Notes: generated from the sequence alone by a model not told the origin. 64,000 nt of DNA from Entomohabitans teleogrylli (GCF_001484765.1 NZ_KQ947376.1:124001-188000); one strand, 5' to 3'. Counted from the stretch's first letter, positions 1-10,398 are shown. Translations and numbers: made by a program.

Positions 1-1865
1 TGGCCCGCGATGTAGCGGTACTGAATCGCCAGCCGCTGAACGCGCCGCAAATCGCCCCGGTGACTGCGGCTATCAGCGACACGTTGCCGATTCGCGTTGA
101 TGCGCCGCAGGCCTGTCCGCGCTACCTTGGCCGGGTCGTGAAAGGCATTAATGTCAGTGCGCCGACGCCGCTGTGGATGAAAGAGAAACTGCGTCGCTGC
201 GGTATCCGATCTATCGATGCGGTAGTGGACGTGACCAACTACGTTCTGCTGGAACTGGGCCAGCCGATGCACGCCTTCGATCTCGACAGAATTGCCGGCG
301 GTATTGTGGTGCGGATGGCGGAAGAAGGGGAGAAACTGGTGCTGCTGGACGGCAGTGAAGCGACCCTGAATGCCGATACTCTGGTTATCGCCGACCATAA
401 CAAAGCGCTGGCCATGGGCGGTATTTTCGGCGGCGAATTCTCGGGCGTTAACGGCGCAACGCGTAATGTGCTGCTGGAAAGCGCCTTCTTCAGTCCGCTG
501 GCGATCACCGGACGTGCGCGCCGCCATGGTCTGCATACCGATGCGTCGCACCGCTATGAGCGCGGTGTCGATTCAGCGCTGCAATACAAAGCGATGGAGC
601 GGGCAACCGCGCTGCTTATTGATATTTGCGGCGGTGAGGCGGGGCCGGTTATTGACGTTACCAGCGAAACGCATCTGCCGAAGCCGGCGACAATCACTCT
701 GCGCCGCAGCAAGCTGGACCGCCTGATCGGTCATCATATTGCCGATGAGCAGGTCAGCGATATTTTGCGCCGCCTGGGGTGTGAAGTGACCGAAGGCCAG
801 GGGGAGTGGCAGGCGGTGGCGCCGAGCTGGCGTTTCGATATGGAGATTGAAGAGGATCTGGTGGAAGAAGTCGCCCGTATTTACGGTTATGACAATATCC
901 CCAATCAGCCGATTCAGGCCGGGCTGGTGATGGGCGACCATCGCGAAGCCGGGCTGTCCCTGAAGCGCGTAAAAACCATGCTGGTAGATAAAGGCTACCA
1001 GGAAGTCATCACTTACAGCTTTGTGGATCCGAAAGTTCAGCAACTGCTGCACCCGCAGCAACAGGCGCTGATGCTGCCAAGTCCGATCTCCAGCGAAATG
1101 TCGGCAATGCGCCTTTCCCTGTGGAGCGGTCTGCTGGGGACGGTGGTTTACAACCAGAACCGCCAGCAAAACCGGGTGCGTATTTTTGAGTCCGGTTTGC
1201 GTTTTGTGCCCGACGAGCAGGCGGATTTAGGTATCCGCCAGCAGCTGATGCTGGCCGGGGCGATTTGCGGTAATCGCTATGAAGAGCACTGGGATCTGGC
1301 GAAAAACAGCGTTGATTTCTATGATTTGAAAGGCGATCTGGAATCAATTCTGGAACTTACCGGTAAATTATCCGAAATTGAATTCCGTGCGGAATCGACG
1401 GCGGCTCTGCATCCGGGGCAGTCGGCGGCGATTTACCTCGGCGGCGAGCGGGTAGGATTCATCGGCGTTATCCATCCGGAACTGGAGCGTAAGCTGGATC
1501 TGAATGGCCGCACGCTGGTGTTCGAGCTGCTCTGGGACAAGCTTGCAGAGCGCGTGGTGCCTCAGGCTCACGAGGTTTCTCGCTTCCCGGCAAACCGCCG
1601 CGATATCGCTGTGGTAGTGGCTGAAAACGTCTGCGCAGCGGATATTTTAACCGAATGTAAGAAAGTTGGCGTAAATCAGGTAGTTGGCGTAAACTTATTT
1701 GACGTGTACCGCGGTAAGGGCGTTGCTGAAGGTTACAAGAGCCTGGCAATTAGCCTGATCCTTCAGGATACCTACCGTACACTCGAGGAAGAGGAGATTG
1801 CCGCTACGGTTGCAAAATGCGTAGAGGCACTAAAAGAGCGATTCCAGGCATCATTGAGGGATTGA
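1..1865 (+). CDS. pheT: Phenylalanyl-tRNA synthetase beta subunit (5' truncated by window)
   Basis: Beta chain of the heterotetrameric PheRS that charges tRNA-Phe in the cytoplasm. The frame is open from position 3, so the true start lies upstream; about 620 residues are visible, against roughly 795 in enteric PheT, so about 175 N-terminal residues (tRNA-binding part) are missing. Visible parts are the B3/B4 editing region, the B5 DNA-binding-like fold, the catalytic-like core ([20 protein letters not shown]) and the C-terminal ferredoxin-fold anticodon-binding domain ([14 protein letters not shown]). A GTG at position 60 is an internal codon, not the start. The stop lies 4 bases before ihfA, the conserved enteric pheST-ihfA arrangement, which implies co-transcription. 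Identification is firm. Confidence 0.97.
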   Translation, partial: ARDVAVLNRQPLNAPQIAPVTAAISDTLPIRVDAPQACPRYLGRVVKGINVSAPTPLWMKEKLRRCGIRSIDAVVDVTNYVLLELGQPMHAFDLDRIAGGIVVRMAEEGEKLVLLDGSEATLNADTLVIADHNKALAMGGIFGGEFSGVNGATRNVLLESAFFSPLAITGRARRHGLHTDASHRYERGVDSALQYKAMERATALLIDICGGEAGPVIDVTSETHLPKPATITLRRSKLDRLIGHHIADEQVSDILRRLGCEVTEGQGEWQAVAPSWRFDMEIEEDLVEEVARIYGYDNIPNQPIQAGLVMGDHREAGLSLKRVKTMLVDKGYQEVITYSFVDPKVQQLLHPQQQALMLPSPISSEMSAMRLSLWSGLLGTVVYNQNRQQNRVRIFESGLRFVPDEQADLGIRQQLMLAGAICGNRYEEHWDLAKNSVDFYDLKGDLESILELTGKLSEIEFRAESTAALHPGQSAAIYLGGERVGFIGVIHPELERKLDLNGRTLVFELLWDKLAERVVPQAHEVSRFPANRRDIAVVVAENVCAADILTECKKVGVNQVVGVNLFDVYRGKGVAEGYKSLAISLILQDTYRTLEEEEIAATVAKCVEALKERFQASLRD

Positions 1866-1869
1866 ACCT

Positions 1870-2169
1870 ATGGCGCTTACAAAAGCTGAAATGTCAGAAT
1901 ATCTGTTTGATAAGCTTGGACTTAGCAAGCGGGACGCCAAAGAGCTGGTAGAGCTGTTTTTCGAAGAGATCCGTCGCGCTCTGGAAAATGGTGAACAAGT
2001 TAAGCTTTCTGGTTTTGGTAACTTTGACTTGCGCGATAAAAACCAACGTCCCGGGCGCAATCCGAAGACGGGAGAGGATATTCCCATTACGGCTCGCCGG
2101 GTGGTGACCTTCAGACCCGGGCAAAAGCTGAAAAGCCGGGTTGAAAACGCAACGCCGAAAAGCGATTAA
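1870..2169 (+). CDS. ihfA: Integration host factor alpha subunit
   Basis: IHF alpha pairs with IhfB to bend DNA sharply at WATCAANNNNTTR sites and acts in nucleoid structure, recombination and sigma-54 promoters. The protein has 99 residues, the normal length, with the HU/IHF fold: helical dimerisation part (residues 1-45) and the beta arm containing the intercalating proline in [12 protein letters not shown]. It starts 4 bases after pheT and is followed by a strong intrinsic terminator, so it closes the pheST-ihfA transcription unit. Its product is relevant to the sigma-54 prp promoter at the far end of this window. Confidence 0.98.
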   Translation: MALTKAEMSEYLFDKLGLSKRDAKELVELFFEEIRRALENGEQVKLSGFGNFDLRDKNQRPGRNPKTGEDIPITARRVVTFRPGQKLKSRVENATPKSD

Positions 2170-2182
2170 TCTGACGTAACTC

Positions 2183-2207
2183 AAAAGGCCGCGCAAGCGG
2201 CCTTTTT
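2183..2207 (+). terminator. Intrinsic terminator after ihfA
   Basis: Six-base GC stem GGCCGC / GCGGCC (2187-2192 with 2197-2202), GCAA tetraloop, preceded by four A and followed by five T. It begins 14 bases after the ihfA stop. Confidence 0.9.
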
Positions 2208-2271
2208 CTTGCTTTGCCTCTGCCAGAATAATTCGTAATATCAAACGCCTGTGCTTATGACGGAACACCCA

Positions 2272-3252
2272 ATGCTTGCATTTGTCATGGAACAGCGCTG
2301 CCGCGAGCGTCGCTGGCTGGCGGCGCTGACGCTACTGATGTTGTTGACCGGCACGCTCAGCCTGTGCGCCGGCGACCTGTGGATCGCGCCGTGGCGCTGG
2401 CTGAGCGGCGAAGGACAGCTATTTGTCTGGCAGATTCGCCTGCCGCGCATGCTGGCGGTACTGCTGGTGGGCGCCTCGCTGGCGGTGACCGGGGCGGTGA
2501 TGCAGGCGCTGTTTGAAAATCCGCTTTCCGAACCCGGGCTGCTGGGGGTGTCGAACGGCGCTGGCGTGGCGCTGGTGGCCGGGGTACTGTTCGGCAAAGG
2601 GACCTTACCCGGCTGGGCGCTCGGGCTGTGTGCGATTGTCGGCGCGCTGACTATCACCTTCATATTACTGCGTTTTGCCCGTCGTCATATCTCCACCAGC
2701 CGGCTGTTACTGGCCGGCGTGGCGCTGGGGATTATTTGTAGCGCCCTGATGACCTGGGCGGTTTACTTCAGCTCCAGCCTCGATTTACGCCAGTTGATGT
2801 ACTGGATGATGGGGGGCTTCGGCGGGGTGGACTGGCGTCAAGTGTGGCTGATGGCGGCGCTGCTACCGGTACTACTCTGGCTGTGTCGCCTGTCGCCGGT
2901 GCTCAATATGCTGGCGCTGGGGGAGAGTTCGGCTCGCCAGCTCGGGCTGCCGGTCTGGCTGTGGCGAAATATTCTGGTGACCGCTACCGGCTGGCTGGTG
3001 GGGGTGAGCGTCGCGCTGGCCGGAGCCATCGGGTTTATTGGCCTGGTGGTGCCGCATATTCTTCGGCTGTGCGGACTGACCGATCATCGCGTGCTGTTGC
3101 CCGCCTGCGCGCTGGCCGGGGGAACGGTCCTGCTGCTGGCCGATGTCGCCGCCCGGCTGGCCCTCAGCTCGGCGGAACTGCCGATTGGCGTTGTGACGGC
3201 GACGCTGGGCGCGCCGGTGTTTATCTGGCTACTATTAAGAGCCCGACGCTAA
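2272..3252 (+). CDS. btuC: Vitamin B12 ABC transporter permease BtuC
   Basis: Inner-membrane permease of the BtuCDF importer that moves cobalamin from periplasm to cytoplasm. It is a FecCD-type protein of 326 residues with about ten hydrophobic segments, and it carries the conserved motif region around [19 protein letters not shown] and the cytoplasmic coupling stretch [19 protein letters not shown] at 2251 would add seven residues. I chose ATG 2272 because the N-terminus then aligns position for position with enteric BtuC up to the first membrane helix and because ACGGA lies upstream. It heads btuC-btuE-btuD; the periplasmic partner btuF is elsewhere, as in E. coli. Confidence 0.96.
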   Translation: MLAFVMEQRCRERRWLAALTLLMLLTGTLSLCAGDLWIAPWRWLSGEGQLFVWQIRLPRMLAVLLVGASLAVTGAVMQALFENPLSEPGLLGVSNGAGVALVAGVLFGKGTLPGWALGLCAIVGALTITFILLRFARRHISTSRLLLAGVALGIICSALMTWAVYFSSSLDLRQLMYWMMGGFGGVDWRQVWLMAALLPVLLWLCRLSPVLNMLALGESSARQLGLPVWLWRNILVTATGWLVGVSVALAGAIGFIGLVVPHILRLCGLTDHRVLLPACALAGGTVLLLADVAARLALSSAELPIGVVTATLGAPVFIWLLLRARR

Positions 3253-3284
3253 CCGCGTCATTTATTCATTCTTACGGAGGAATC

Positions 3285-3836
3285 ATGAGCGCCAGTATTC
3301 TGAATACCGCAGTCACCACCATTGACGGCGAACACACCACCCTCGAGCGCTGGCAGGGCAAGGTTTTACTGATTGTCAACGTGGCGTCGCAGTGTGGCCT
3401 GACGCCTCAGTATCAACAACTGGAAAATATTCATGAAGCCTGGCAGGAACAGGGGTTTGCGGTGCTGGGATTCCCCTGTAACCAGTTTCTCGGCCAGGAG
3501 CCGGGCAGCGAGGCCGAAATCAAAACCTTCTGTAGCACCACTTACGGCGTCACCTTTCCAATGTTCAGTAAGATCGAAGTAAACGGCGAGCAGCGCCATC
3601 CGCTGTATCAGAAGCTGATCTCAGCCGCGCCGCAGGCGATAGCGCCGCCGGAGAGTGGTTTCTACCAGCGGATGGTCAGTAAAGGGCGGGCGCCGGCGCA
3701 GGCGGGGGACATTTTATGGAATTTTGAAAAGTTCCTGACAGGCCGCGACGGCAAGGTGATTCAGCGCTTTTCCCCGGATATGACCCCGGAGGATCCCGCT
3801 ATTGTGGATGCCATTAAGCAGGCGCTGGCGCAGTAA
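3285..3836 (+). CDS. btuE: Thioredoxin/glutathione peroxidase BtuE
   Basis: Glutathione-peroxidase-family enzyme that reduces hydroperoxides; despite its name and position it is not needed for B12 transport. It has 183 residues, the family length. The peroxidatic residue is Cys37 in NVASQCGLTPQY (cysteine rather than selenocysteine), with the conserved Gln in FPCNQFLGQEPGS and Trp in WNFEKFL. The start is the ATG at 3285 after a good GGAGG; longer upstream readings in this frame run through btuC and are not real. The stop codon abuts the btuD start. Confidence 0.97.
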   Translation: MSASILNTAVTTIDGEHTTLERWQGKVLLIVNVASQCGLTPQYQQLENIHEAWQEQGFAVLGFPCNQFLGQEPGSEAEIKTFCSTTYGVTFPMFSKIEVNGEQRHPLYQKLISAAPQAIAPPESGFYQRMVSKGRAPAQAGDILWNFEKFLTGRDGKVIQRFSPDMTPEDPAIVDAIKQALAQ

Positions 3837-4580
3837 ATGCTGCTGGATCTGCGCAATATTGGCGTGAGCGGGCGGCTGGGGCCGATTAACGCTCAGGTGC
3901 GCCCCGGTGAACTGGTTCATCTGGTGGGGCCGAACGGCGCCGGGAAAAGCACGCTGCTGGCGCGCATGGCGGGGATGGCTGACGGGGAGGGCGAGGCCCG
4001 GCTCGACGGCCGGCCGCTGGATGACTGGTCCGGAACGGCGCTGGCGCGGCGGCGCGCGTTTCTTATCCAGCACCAGGCGCCGCCGTTCGCTATGCCGGTC
4101 TGGCACTTTCTGCGGCTGCATATGCCGCCGGACAGCGACGATGCGCCCCTGCTGGCGCAGGCGGAAGCCCTGTGGCTGAGCGATAAATTAACCCGCCCGG
4201 TAAACCATCTTTCCGGCGGTGAATGGCAGCGGGTGCGTCTGGCGGCGGTACTGCTGCAAATCCATCCGCGCTGTCATTCGCAGGGCGGCCTGTTGTTGCT
4301 TGATGAACCGATGAACAGTCTTGATGTCGCCCAGCAGGCGGCGCTGGACCGGCAGCTACAGGGGCTGTGCGCCGCCGGCATTGCCGTGGTGATGAGCAGT
4401 CACGATCTTAACCATACGCTGCGTCATGCCGATCGGGTATGGCTATTACGCGGCGGGAAGATGGTGGCGCAGGGGGCGGCGGATGAAGTTCTGACGGCGC
4501 ACAATCTGCAACAGGCTTATCACATCGCCTTCCGCCGGGTCGCCGTGGATGGGCATAACATGCTGATCGCGTCACCCTGA
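3837..4580 (+). CDS. btuD: Vitamin B12 ABC transporter ATPase BtuD
   Basis: ATP-hydrolysing subunit of the BtuCDF cobalamin importer, on the cytoplasmic face of BtuC. It has 247 residues with Walker [10 protein letters not shown] (residues 31-39), signature [13 protein letters not shown] near residue 127, Walker [13 protein letters not shown] and the switch histidine in SSHDLNHT. The start codon directly follows the btuE stop with no gap, so translation is probably coupled to btuE. The three genes keep the order of E. coli btuCED. Confidence 0.97.
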   Translation: MLLDLRNIGVSGRLGPINAQVRPGELVHLVGPNGAGKSTLLARMAGMADGEGEARLDGRPLDDWSGTALARRRAFLIQHQAPPFAMPVWHFLRLHMPPDSDDAPLLAQAEALWLSDKLTRPVNHLSGGEWQRVRLAAVLLQIHPRCHSQGGLLLLDEPMNSLDVAQQAALDRQLQGLCAAGIAVVMSSHDLNHTLRHADRVWLLRGGKMVAQGAADEVLTAHNLQQAYHIAFRRVAVDGHNMLIASP

Positions 4581-4662
4581 TGGCTTCGCAAACTTGCGGC
4601 TACGGCGGCTGCGGGATAAATTAGGGCGATCGGAACCATAAAACCAGAGGGATAGCCCGACG

Positions 4663-5130
4663 ATGAGGTACTGGTTATTGCTGGTGGCTATGCTGACCCT
4701 GGCGGGCTGTAGCAGCCACCGTAGCGCTCCACCGCCGAATGCGCGGTTGTCGGATTCAATCATGGTTATCGCCCAGCTCAACGATCAGTTGACGACCTGG
4801 TACGGCACGCCTTATCGCTATGGCGGCATGAGCTCGCGCGGCGTGGACTGTTCTGGTTTTGTGCTGGTCACTTTCCGCGATAAATTCGCCCTGCAACTGC
4901 CGCGCATGACCAGCGCCCAGGCGGAAATCGGCACCCGCATCGATAAAGAACAACTGCTGCCCGGCGACCTGGTCTTTTTCAAAACCGGCTCCGGTGAAAA
5001 CGGGCTGCACGTGGGGATTTACGATACCGACAACCAGTTTATCCACGCGTCGACCAGCCAGGGCGTGGTGCGTTCCTCGCTGAATAACAGCTACTGGCGC
5101 AATAAATTCTGGCAGGCGCGGCGCATCTGA
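4663..5130 (+). CDS. nlpC: NlpC/P60-family lipoprotein peptidase
   Basis: Probable envelope murein peptidase of the NlpC/P60 family. The 155-residue protein has a lipoprotein signal ending in the lipobox LAGC with acylated Cys16, then a compact catalytic domain with the expected triad: Cys63 in DCSGF, His116 in GLHVGIY and His128 in FIHAS. It lies 82 bases after btuD in the same direction, as in E. coli, and has AGAGGG ahead of ATG 4663. Membrane anchoring is predicted from the lipobox; the exact muropeptide substrate cannot be read from the sequence. Confidence 0.95.
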   Translation: MRYWLLLVAMLTLAGCSSHRSAPPPNARLSDSIMVIAQLNDQLTTWYGTPYRYGGMSSRGVDCSGFVLVTFRDKFALQLPRMTSAQAEIGTRIDKEQLLPGDLVFFKTGSGENGLHVGIYDTDNQFIHASTSQGVVRSSLNNSYWRNKFWQARRI

Positions 5131-5144
5131 TGCCGCATCTCCTC

Positions 5145-5163
5145 GCCCGTCACCGCGACGGGC
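5145..5163 (+). terminator. Stem-loop after nlpC, possible terminator
   Basis: Perfect 7-base stem GCCCGTC / GACGGGC with a 5-base loop, 15 bases after the nlpC stop. The downstream run is AATCGGTTATTTT, so the U-tract is poor; termination here is plausible but not certain. Confidence 0.5.
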
Positions 5164-5172
5164 AATCGGTTA

Positions 5173-5222
5173 TTTTGCCGGGCAGGCGGCGCATTTTCTC
5201 ATTCTTCCTGCGCCCGGCAAAA
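5173..5222. repeat. 11-base inverted repeat upstream of the LacI-type gene
   Basis: TTTTGCCGGGC at 5173-5183 is repeated as its exact reverse complement at 5212-5222, with 28 bases between. T-rich outside left and A-rich outside right is the wrong polarity for a terminator in either direction. It ends 47 bases before the regulator start, so it could be an operator pair for autoregulation. The function is inferred from position only. Confidence 0.5.
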
Positions 5223-5269
5223 AATCGGTTAATATCGTGGGTCGATCCTCACTGTTCAGAGAGTCTCTG

Positions 5270-6241
5270 ATGATCACACTGGAAGATGTGGCCGCGTATG
5301 CCGGCGTTTCCCGGGCTACCGTATCCCGGGTGGTAAATGGCGACAATAAAGTTAAGCCGCAAACCCGGCAGCGGGTTGAAGAAGCGATCGCCGCCCTGAA
5401 TTATGCGCCTAACCCGGCGGCCCGGGCGCTGGCCTCCAGCCAGAGCCACACCATCGGACTGGTCACCAGCTCCTACCGCGGCGGTTTTTTCGCAACCCTG
5501 ATGGATACCGTCCAGACGGAGACCGATCTGCACGGTAAACAACTGCTGGTCACTCAGGGGCGCGGGACGGCGGAAAAAGAGCTTCAGGCGGTGCGCCAAC
5601 TGTACAACTTTCGCTGTGATGGACTGCTGATTCATCTGCGGGCGCTGCCCGATGAAGCCATTCTTCATCTGGCCCGGGAAGGGCGTCACTTTATTCTGCT
5701 CGACAGACTGGTGTCCGGTCTTGAAGAGCGCTGTGTGGTATTCGACCATCGCCTCGCCAGTTATCTGGCGACCCGCTATTTCATCGCCAAAGGCCATCAG
5801 CAGGTAGCCTGTCTGTTCGGTCCAATAACCCGTATTTCCAGCCTGTTGCGCCGTCAGGGGTTTATCGACGCCATGGCGGAAGCGCGTCTGACGCCGGTGG
5901 CCTGCCTGCCGGGCGAGTATGACATCCAGAGCGGCTATATGCGGATGCAGGAAATTTTGCGTCTGGCGCAGCCTACCGCGGTGTACTGCTGTAATGAAGA
6001 GATGGCGGTCGGGGCGATGCTGGCTATCACCGAAGCGGGGCTGAAAATCCCGGCGGATATCTCCTGTATCTGTTATGACAGCGGCGAGCGCGCGGCATTT
6101 GTGCGCCCGGCGTTGACCAGCGTTCACTTCCCCATCGATGAAATGGCGCGCTACGCCACCCGCAAACTGCTCCGGCCGGAACTGGCGGTTCAGGTTTTCC
6201 GCCCTCAAATTATTGAACGTGATTCAGTGCGAACCCTGTAG
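5270..6241 (+). CDS. LacI/GalR-family transcriptional regulator, ligand unknown
   Basis: Ligand-responsive DNA-binding regulator. The 323-residue protein starts with a textbook LacI helix-turn-helix (LEDVAAYAGVSRATVSRVVNG, residues 4-24; hinge near residues 45-60 with NPAARALASSQSH), followed by a periplasmic-binding-protein-like sensor domain. I prefer ATG 5270 over the GTG at 5237 because the HTH of this family begins within a few residues of the start. It sits between nlpC and ydiV, which are neighbours in E. coli, so it is an insertion relative to that order. No sugar operon adjoins it, so the effector and targets cannot be named; the inverted repeat just upstream is a candidate operator. 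Confidence 0.85.
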   Translation: MITLEDVAAYAGVSRATVSRVVNGDNKVKPQTRQRVEEAIAALNYAPNPAARALASSQSHTIGLVTSSYRGGFFATLMDTVQTETDLHGKQLLVTQGRGTAEKELQAVRQLYNFRCDGLLIHLRALPDEAILHLAREGRHFILLDRLVSGLEERCVVFDHRLASYLATRYFIAKGHQQVACLFGPITRISSLLRRQGFIDAMAEARLTPVACLPGEYDIQSGYMRMQEILRLAQPTAVYCCNEEMAVGAMLAITEAGLKIPADISCICYDSGERAAFVRPALTSVHFPIDEMARYATRKLLRPELAVQVFRPQIIERDSVRTL

Positions 6242-6385
6242 AAGCACTGGTCAGTTTTTCCGCGCCAGGATAATCTGAAAATATCATATACAAGCGGTAA
6301 ATATATTCGCTGCTGGCGCTGTTTGTCTGCCGCTTAATTTATTGGCCATGGCTGGGCCTGAACGTTCCTGCAGCGGAGGAGCGGT

Positions 6386-7108
6386 ATGTTTGTCATACAC
6401 GATAGGGTTTTCCAGCTACAGCTGTGGTTCAGCCCCTGGCATTACCCCGGGGGCGCGCTGGCTGGTGTGGATTGCGTGGCGCATTTTACCGATCGGCACG
6501 GTTCGGTGTGCATGCCCGCCGAACTGGCGCTGCATCAACTGACGCCAGCGCAGCAGGGCAGGTTATTCGATAAGCAATTAATGCGTCTGGAGGCCGGCGC
6601 GGCGATTTTTCAGCGCCGCGGTCTGACGGTCAGCGTGGTGATTGGCGAGGTGATGGCGCAAACTCTGCTGTTGAATCATGGGCTGGCGGCTCGTCTGGGT
6701 CGGCTGGACTTTGTACAACTGGCGATCGGTGAAGACTTTCCGGGGTTGGGCGAAGGGCGTCATCACCGCCTGTTACGCCGTTTAAGTCAACAGTTCCCGC
6801 TGGCGTTGACGCGCTTCGGCGCCGGAATCGCGCCCTGCCGGGCCGTATTTGACGGTCTGTTCCAGCGCGTTACTCTGGATAAAAGCTTTGTCCGTAAACG
6901 GATGGCTCGCCCATCGTTTGAGCCGTTTATGCGTGCGCTGGTGCTACAGATTACCCCCAGTTGCCCGCTAATGGTGGTAGACGGTATTGACAGCGATGTC
7001 GCGCGTCGCCGGGTGCTCGGCGCCGGGTTCGGCGCGATGCAGGGGGCGCTGTGGCCGCCGCTGGAAGCGCAGTCTTTTTTACGCCGCTTCGGGCAGGCGC
7101 AACAATAA
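6386..7108 (+). CDS. ydiV: Degenerate EAL-domain protein, YdiV-like anti-FlhDC factor
   Basis: Member of the YdiV/RflP group, which in E. coli and Salmonella binds FlhD and represses flagellar genes rather than hydrolysing cyclic-di-GMP. The 240-residue protein is all EAL fold. Where active phosphodiesterases have E-A-L it reads GVDCVAHF, and several metal ligands are absent, so enzymatic activity is unlikely. The most conserved block is [12 protein letters not shown] followed by [11 protein letters not shown], shared with YdiV. It starts after a strong GGAGGAG. Position between nlpC and selO matches E. coli. The link to motility is family knowledge, not visible here. Confidence 0.85.
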   Translation: MFVIHDRVFQLQLWFSPWHYPGGALAGVDCVAHFTDRHGSVCMPAELALHQLTPAQQGRLFDKQLMRLEAGAAIFQRRGLTVSVVIGEVMAQTLLLNHGLAARLGRLDFVQLAIGEDFPGLGEGRHHRLLRRLSQQFPLALTRFGAGIAPCRAVFDGLFQRVTLDKSFVRKRMARPSFEPFMRALVLQITPSCPLMVVDGIDSDVARRRVLGAGFGAMQGALWPPLEAQSFLRRFGQAQQ

Positions 7109-7169
7109 CCCTCCATCTTCTCCGTGTTTGCCGCGTCCCGAAGGCACTACACTGGCGCCAGGAGGGACC

Positions 7170-8618
7170 ATGACATCACCGCATTTCGACAATACCTGGC
7201 GCAACGAGCTGCCGGGATTTTATAGCGCGCAGCAGCCTACACCGCTGCGCCAGGCGCGTTTGCTGTGGTACAACCGGGCGCTGGCGGCCGAGTTGGGGCT
7301 GGATGAGACACAGTTTAATGATGCGCCGGATGCCGCCGGCGTGTGGGGCGGCGAAGCGCTGCTGCCGGGCATGGCGCCGCTGGCACAGGTTTACAGCGGC
7401 CATCAGTTCGGGGTCTGGGCCGGGCAGTTAGGGGATGGACGCGGGATCCTGCTTGGCGAGCAGCGGACGCCTGGCGGGGAAAAGGTTGACTGGCATCTGA
7501 AAGGCGCCGGGCTGACCCCGTATTCACGAATGGGTGATGGCCGTGCGGTATTGCGCTCTACGGTGCGCGAGTATCTGGCCTCCGCGGCGATGCACGGTCT
7601 GGGGATCCCCACCACCCGGGCGCTGACCATCGTCACCAGTCAGACCCCGGTACAGCGGGAAAGCGTGGAACATGGCGCAATGCTGATGCGTATTGCCGCC
7701 AGCCACCTGCGCTTCGGCCACTTTGAACACTTCTACTACCGCCGCGAGCCGGAAAAAGTCCGCCAACTGGCGGACTACGCGATTACCCATCACTGGCCGG
7801 AACTGGCGCAGGAGCCGGATCGCTATGTGCTGTGGTTCCGGGATGTGGTGGCGCGAACCGCCGCGCTAATTGCCGCCTGGCAAAGCATAGGATTTGCCCA
7901 CGGGGTAATGAACACCGACAATATGTCGCTGCTGGGCCTGACTATCGATTACGGTCCGTTCGGTTTTCTCGACGACTACCAGCCCGGTTTTATCTGCAAT
8001 CACTCTGACTACCAGGGGCGCTATGCTTTCGATAACCAGCCGGCGGTAGGACTGTGGAATCTGCAGCGTTTTGCGCAAACGCTGTCGCCGTTTATCTCGC
8101 CAGAATGGCTGAACGAAGGACTGGATCTCTATCAGGAGGTATTACAGGCCCGGTGGGGGGAGCGGATGCGCGCCCGACTGGGCTTCCTGACCCCGCGCCA
8201 CGGGGATAATACCCTGTTGACGGAGCTGTTCAGTCTGATGGAGAAAGAGGGGAGCGATTATACCCGCACTTTCCGGTTGCTGAGCGAGACGCAACAGCGT
8301 GACAGTGCCTCAGCGTTGCGCGATGAGTTTATCGACCGCGCCGCTTTCGACAGCTGGTTCGGGCGCTATCGTCAGCGCCTGCAGGATGAACAGATTGACG
8401 ACAGCGAGCGCCAGTACGCCATGAAGCAGGTTAACCCGGCGCTGGTACTGCGCAACTGGCTGGCGCAGCGGGCTATCGACGCCGCGCAGCAGGGGGACAG
8501 CGGCGAACTGGCGCGCCTTGAGCAGGCGTTAAGCGATCCGTTCGCCGATCGCGATGACGATTACACCCGCCGTCCGCCGGACTGGGGCAAGCGCCTGGAG
8601 GTGAGTTGTTCCAGCTAA
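7170..8618 (+). CDS. selO: Protein adenylyltransferase SelO (YdiU)
   Basis: Pseudokinase-fold enzyme that transfers AMP from ATP to Ser/Thr/Tyr of target proteins in redox stress. It has 482 residues, near the 478 of E. coli YdiU. Visible landmarks are [26 protein letters not shown], the metal-binding [10 protein letters not shown] and [11 protein letters not shown]. The C-terminus ends in CSS, the cysteine form of the redox motif where eukaryotic homologues carry selenocysteine. Start at ATG 7170 behind GGAGGG; an open frame upstream to 6987 overlaps ydiV and is not used. Its stop codon overlaps the 3' end of convergent hmuV. Confidence 0.95.
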   Translation: MTSPHFDNTWRNELPGFYSAQQPTPLRQARLLWYNRALAAELGLDETQFNDAPDAAGVWGGEALLPGMAPLAQVYSGHQFGVWAGQLGDGRGILLGEQRTPGGEKVDWHLKGAGLTPYSRMGDGRAVLRSTVREYLASAAMHGLGIPTTRALTIVTSQTPVQRESVEHGAMLMRIAASHLRFGHFEHFYYRREPEKVRQLADYAITHHWPELAQEPDRYVLWFRDVVARTAALIAAWQSIGFAHGVMNTDNMSLLGLTIDYGPFGFLDDYQPGFICNHSDYQGRYAFDNQPAVGLWNLQRFAQTLSPFISPEWLNEGLDLYQEVLQARWGERMRARLGFLTPRHGDNTLLTELFSLMEKEGSDYTRTFRLLSETQQRDSASALRDEFIDRAAFDSWFGRYRQRLQDEQIDDSERQYAMKQVNPALVLRNWLAQRAIDAAQQGDSGELARLEQALSDPFADRDDDYTRRPPDWGKRLEVSCSS

Positions 8619-9403
8619 CCCTCCCGGCGCAGCAGGATTTGCGGAACCGGGTATTCCGGGTGGGTGGTCAGGTGAACATCCGCCTGGTAGCAGTGGTGGA
8701 TCCGCCCGGTTTCCAGTACTGCGCCCGGTGAACCATCGGCGACAATACGTCCGGCGTGCAGCAGGACCAGGCGGTCTGCCCACAAAGCGGCCAGGTTGAG
8801 GTCGTGAATAATGATGCATACGTGCAGGCCGCCAGCGGCGGTCAGGCGTTTCAGTAGTCCCAGCGTATGCTGCTGATAGTGCAGATCGAGGGCTGACGTC
8901 GGCTCATCAAGGAACAGCCAGCCGCGGGGACCGTCCGCCTGCCAGAGCTGGGCCAGCGCCCGGGCCAACTGGACCCGCTGCATCTCGCCGCCGGAAAGCT
9001 GGCGCACATCGCGTCCCGCCAGCGCCGCGCATCCACTGACGGTCATTATTTCATCCAGTAATGGCGCGGATACCGCGTCGTTCCACGGGGCGCGCCCCAT
9101 GGCGATAACCTCTTCCACCGGCCAGGAGAAGGCCATCTGGCTGTGCTGGCGCATGACGGCGCGCTGGCGCGCCAGCTCCCGGGTATCCCAGTGCGTCAGA
9201 GGTCGCCCGTTGAGCCGGCATTCGCCGCTATCCGGGGTGATAAAACCGCTTAACAGACGCAGCAGCGTTGATTTACCGGCGCCGTTGGGGCCAATCAGCG
9301 CCATCATTTCGCCGGGAGGTAGCGTCAGGGAGAGATCGTCAATCAGCGGTCGATCGCCGGGTTGAAAGCGTAACCCGCGCGCTTCAAGGCAGGAGATACT
9401 CAT
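8615..9403 (-). CDS. hmuV: Hemin ABC transporter ATPase HmuV
   Basis: ATPase that powers hemin import through HmuU. The 262-residue protein shows Walker [10 protein letters not shown], signature [15 protein letters not shown], Walker [13 protein letters not shown] and switch His in [10 protein letters not shown]. The start is the ATG at 9403, which overlaps the hmuU stop as TAATG; reading further upstream would only translate hmuU in a wrong frame. It is the last gene of the hmu operon. Its TAG stop shares bases with the TAA stop of convergent selO, and no terminator lies between them. Confidence 0.94.
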   Translation of the reverse strand: MSISCLEARGLRFQPGDRPLIDDLSLTLPPGEMMALIGPNGAGKSTLLRLLSGFITPDSGECRLNGRPLTHWDTRELARQRAVMRQHSQMAFSWPVEEVIAMGRAPWNDAVSAPLLDEIMTVSGCAALAGRDVRQLSGGEMQRVQLARALAQLWQADGPRGWLFLDEPTSALDLHYQQHTLGLLKRLTAAGGLHVCIIIHDLNLAALWADRLVLLHAGRIVADGSPGAVLETGRIHHCYQADVHLTTHPEYPVPQILLRREG

Positions 9404-10398
9404 TACCGCCCCCGACGCTGGCGGTAGATCAGCCACAGGAAGCCGGGACCGCCCAGCAGGCTGGTGAGCAGGCCGACCGGCATTTCCGCTGGCGCCACGG
9501 CGGTGCGCGCCAGAGTATCGGCGCCGAGCAGTAACATCGCGCCGGCCAGTGCGGCGCCGGGCAGTAACCAGCGGTGATCGGCGCCGCCGAACAACCGTAG
9601 CAGATGGGGAATGACCAGTCCGATAAAGCCGATCACTCCGCTGACCGCCACCGCGCCCGCCACCAGCAGCGCGCTGCCGGTCAGCAGCCACAGGCGGACC
9701 CGCGCGACATTGACGCCCAGATACCAGGCTTCTTCATCGCCGGTCTGTAGCAGGTTGAGAGCCGCCGCCTGACGCAGCACTACCAGCATCGCCGGTATCA
9801 TCAGCGCGGCGCAGGCCGCCAGCATTGCCCACCGGGCCTGACCGAGGCTGCCCATTCCCCACAAAGAGAGTTGACGCAGTTGCTGATCGTTACTGATCCA
9901 TGACAGTACCCCGAGCGCCGCGCCAGCGAGCGCATTGATGGCGATCCCCATCAGCAGCAGGGTCGCCAGTGAGAGACTGGCCCGGCGGCAGAGCATGAAA
10001 ATCGTCAGCGTTACGCCGAGACTACCAGCGAAGGCCGCCAGCATCGGCAGCCACAGCTGTAGCGTAGCGGGCAGGGCGGGCAACAGTACCACGGCGATCC
10101 CTACCGCCAGCGCTGCGCCGCTGCTGATGCCCAGCAGACCGGGATCGGCCAGCGGATTTCGGAACACCCCCTGCATCACACAGCCGGAGAGCGCCAGCGC
10201 GCCGCCCACCAGAACCGCCAGCAGCACCCGGGGCAGTCGAATCTGCCACCAGATGTGGCGCAGGCTGTCGTCCGCCGCGCCCCAGGCGACATTCAGCGGC
10301 AGGCGCATCGCCCCCTGGCTGGCGGCGAGCAGCCCGAGCAGCAGCAGGGCGACAGCCAGCAGGGTAAGACGTGTGGCCGGGTAACGACGCGAGCTCAC
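9403..10398 (-). CDS. hmuU: Hemin ABC transporter permease HmuU
   Basis: FecCD-type inner-membrane permease for hemin, 331 residues with about nine hydrophobic helices. Typical family stretches are GGALALSGCVMQGVFRNPLADPGLLG and, near the C-terminus, GVIGFIGLVIPHLLRL, which couples to the ATPase. It starts with GTG at 10398, overlapping the hmuT stop as GTGA, a sign of translational coupling. It resembles BtuC at 2.3 kb of this window but belongs to the hemin branch by context. Confidence 0.94.
   Translation of the reverse strand: MSSRRYPATRLTLLAVALLLLGLLAASQGAMRLPLNVAWGAADDSLRHIWWQIRLPRVLLAVLVGGALALSGCVMQGVFRNPLADPGLLGISSGAALAVGIAVVLLPALPATLQLWLPMLAAFAGSLGVTLTIFMLCRRASLSLATLLLMGIAINALAGAALGVLSWISNDQQLRQLSLWGMGSLGQARWAMLAACAALMIPAMLVVLRQAAALNLLQTGDEEAWYLGVNVARVRLWLLTGSALLVAGAVAVSGVIGFIGLVIPHLLRLFGGADHRWLLPGAALAGAMLLLGADTLARTAVAPAEMPVGLLTSLLGGPGFLWLIYRQRRGR

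Noticed and set aside
5249-6208. 319-codon open frame opposite the LacI-type gene
   Set aside because: The sense strand encodes a clear LacI-family protein; the antisense frame shows no domain.
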